Below, piece after piece: positions 5,308-5,385 of a stretch of DNA of 5,385 bases; position 1 is the stretch's first letter, and each line of letters opens with the position of its first letter. This DNA is from Candidatus Eiseniibacteriota bacterium (GTDB lineage Bacteria; Eisenbacteria; RBG-16-71-46): NCBI GenBank assembly GCA_903921835.1, contig CAIXRL010000009.1, positions 1-5,385 of the forward strand. Direction: 5' to 3'. Below the pieces are notes generated by a model. It saw nothing but the letters and a program-made list of their open reading frames with translations, searched no databases and had not been told where the DNA came from. A program made the position numbers and the translations under genes.

Positions 5308-5385
5308 GTCAGTTTTCAGAATGATGGGACCCCCGCAGGGCCAGATTTGCAGAATCATTCCCCCCCCTCTGAGCTGACATTTTCA
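5307..5385. mobile_element. Putative IS21-type insertion sequence end, cut by the window edge
   Basis: The segment opens with TGTCAG and contains three related direct repeats beginning at 5309, 5341 and 5375: CAGTTTTCAGAATGAT, CAGATTTGCAGAATCAT (both from their second base) and the truncated TGACATTTTCA. Spacings are 32 and 34 bases, about three helical turns. IS21-family elements begin with TG and carry several such terminal repeats for transposase binding. The composition is also less GC-rich than its surroundings. The transposase genes (istA/istB type) would lie beyond 5385, so family assignment rests only on the end sequence. Confidence 0.4.

Noticed and set aside
5123..5377. Small plus-strand frame of 84 codons over copy B and the insertion-sequence end
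   Set aside because: It spans repeat, hairpin and phased terminal repeats, has no ribosome site and no family resemblance.

Overview
The window is high-GC DNA (roughly two thirds G+C by eye) with four convincing protein genes and a gene-poor right end. The organism cannot be named from the sequence. Two secreted proteins carry a C-terminal FlgD/Por-type beta-sandwich tail (SPNP...DISGR...PAGIYF style). In a GC-rich genome this suggests an FCB-group lineage such as Candidatus Eisenbacteria or a relative; that placement is inference.

Left part, + strand: the 3' portion of a secreted zinc-metallopeptidase-like gene (runs off the left edge, ends 1409) is followed after a 221-base gap by a secreted five-bladed beta-propeller protein of the GH43/GH32 type (1631-3010). 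Both end in the same kind of C-terminal sorting/anchoring domain, so they probably leave the cell by the same route.

Middle, - strand: reading right to left, pyrR (4799-4251) is followed by an EamA/DMT-family exporter (4159-3200) that converges on the propeller gene. The region upstream of pyrR holds the clearest regulatory signal in the window. A sigma70-like promoter (TTGCTC, 17-base spacer, TATGGT) is placed so that the transcript would begin almost exactly at a hairpin with the CNGNGA hexaloop of a PyrR binding loop. That hairpin sits 3 bases upstream of the pyrR Shine-Dalgarno sequence. This predicts a very short leader with direct translational autoregulation of pyrR, with no room for a terminator/antiterminator attenuator. 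No other pyrimidine biosynthesis gene is present, so pyrR is an orphan here.

Right part, 4878-5385: no gene is supported. It holds a strong 11-bp hairpin, one copy of an approximately 87-base dispersed repeat whose inverted partner lies directly after the eamA stop codon, and, at the extreme right edge, three direct repeats spaced about 33 bases apart that look like the end of an IS21-type insertion sequence cut by the window border.

No tRNA, rRNA, CRISPR array or defence system was recognised.
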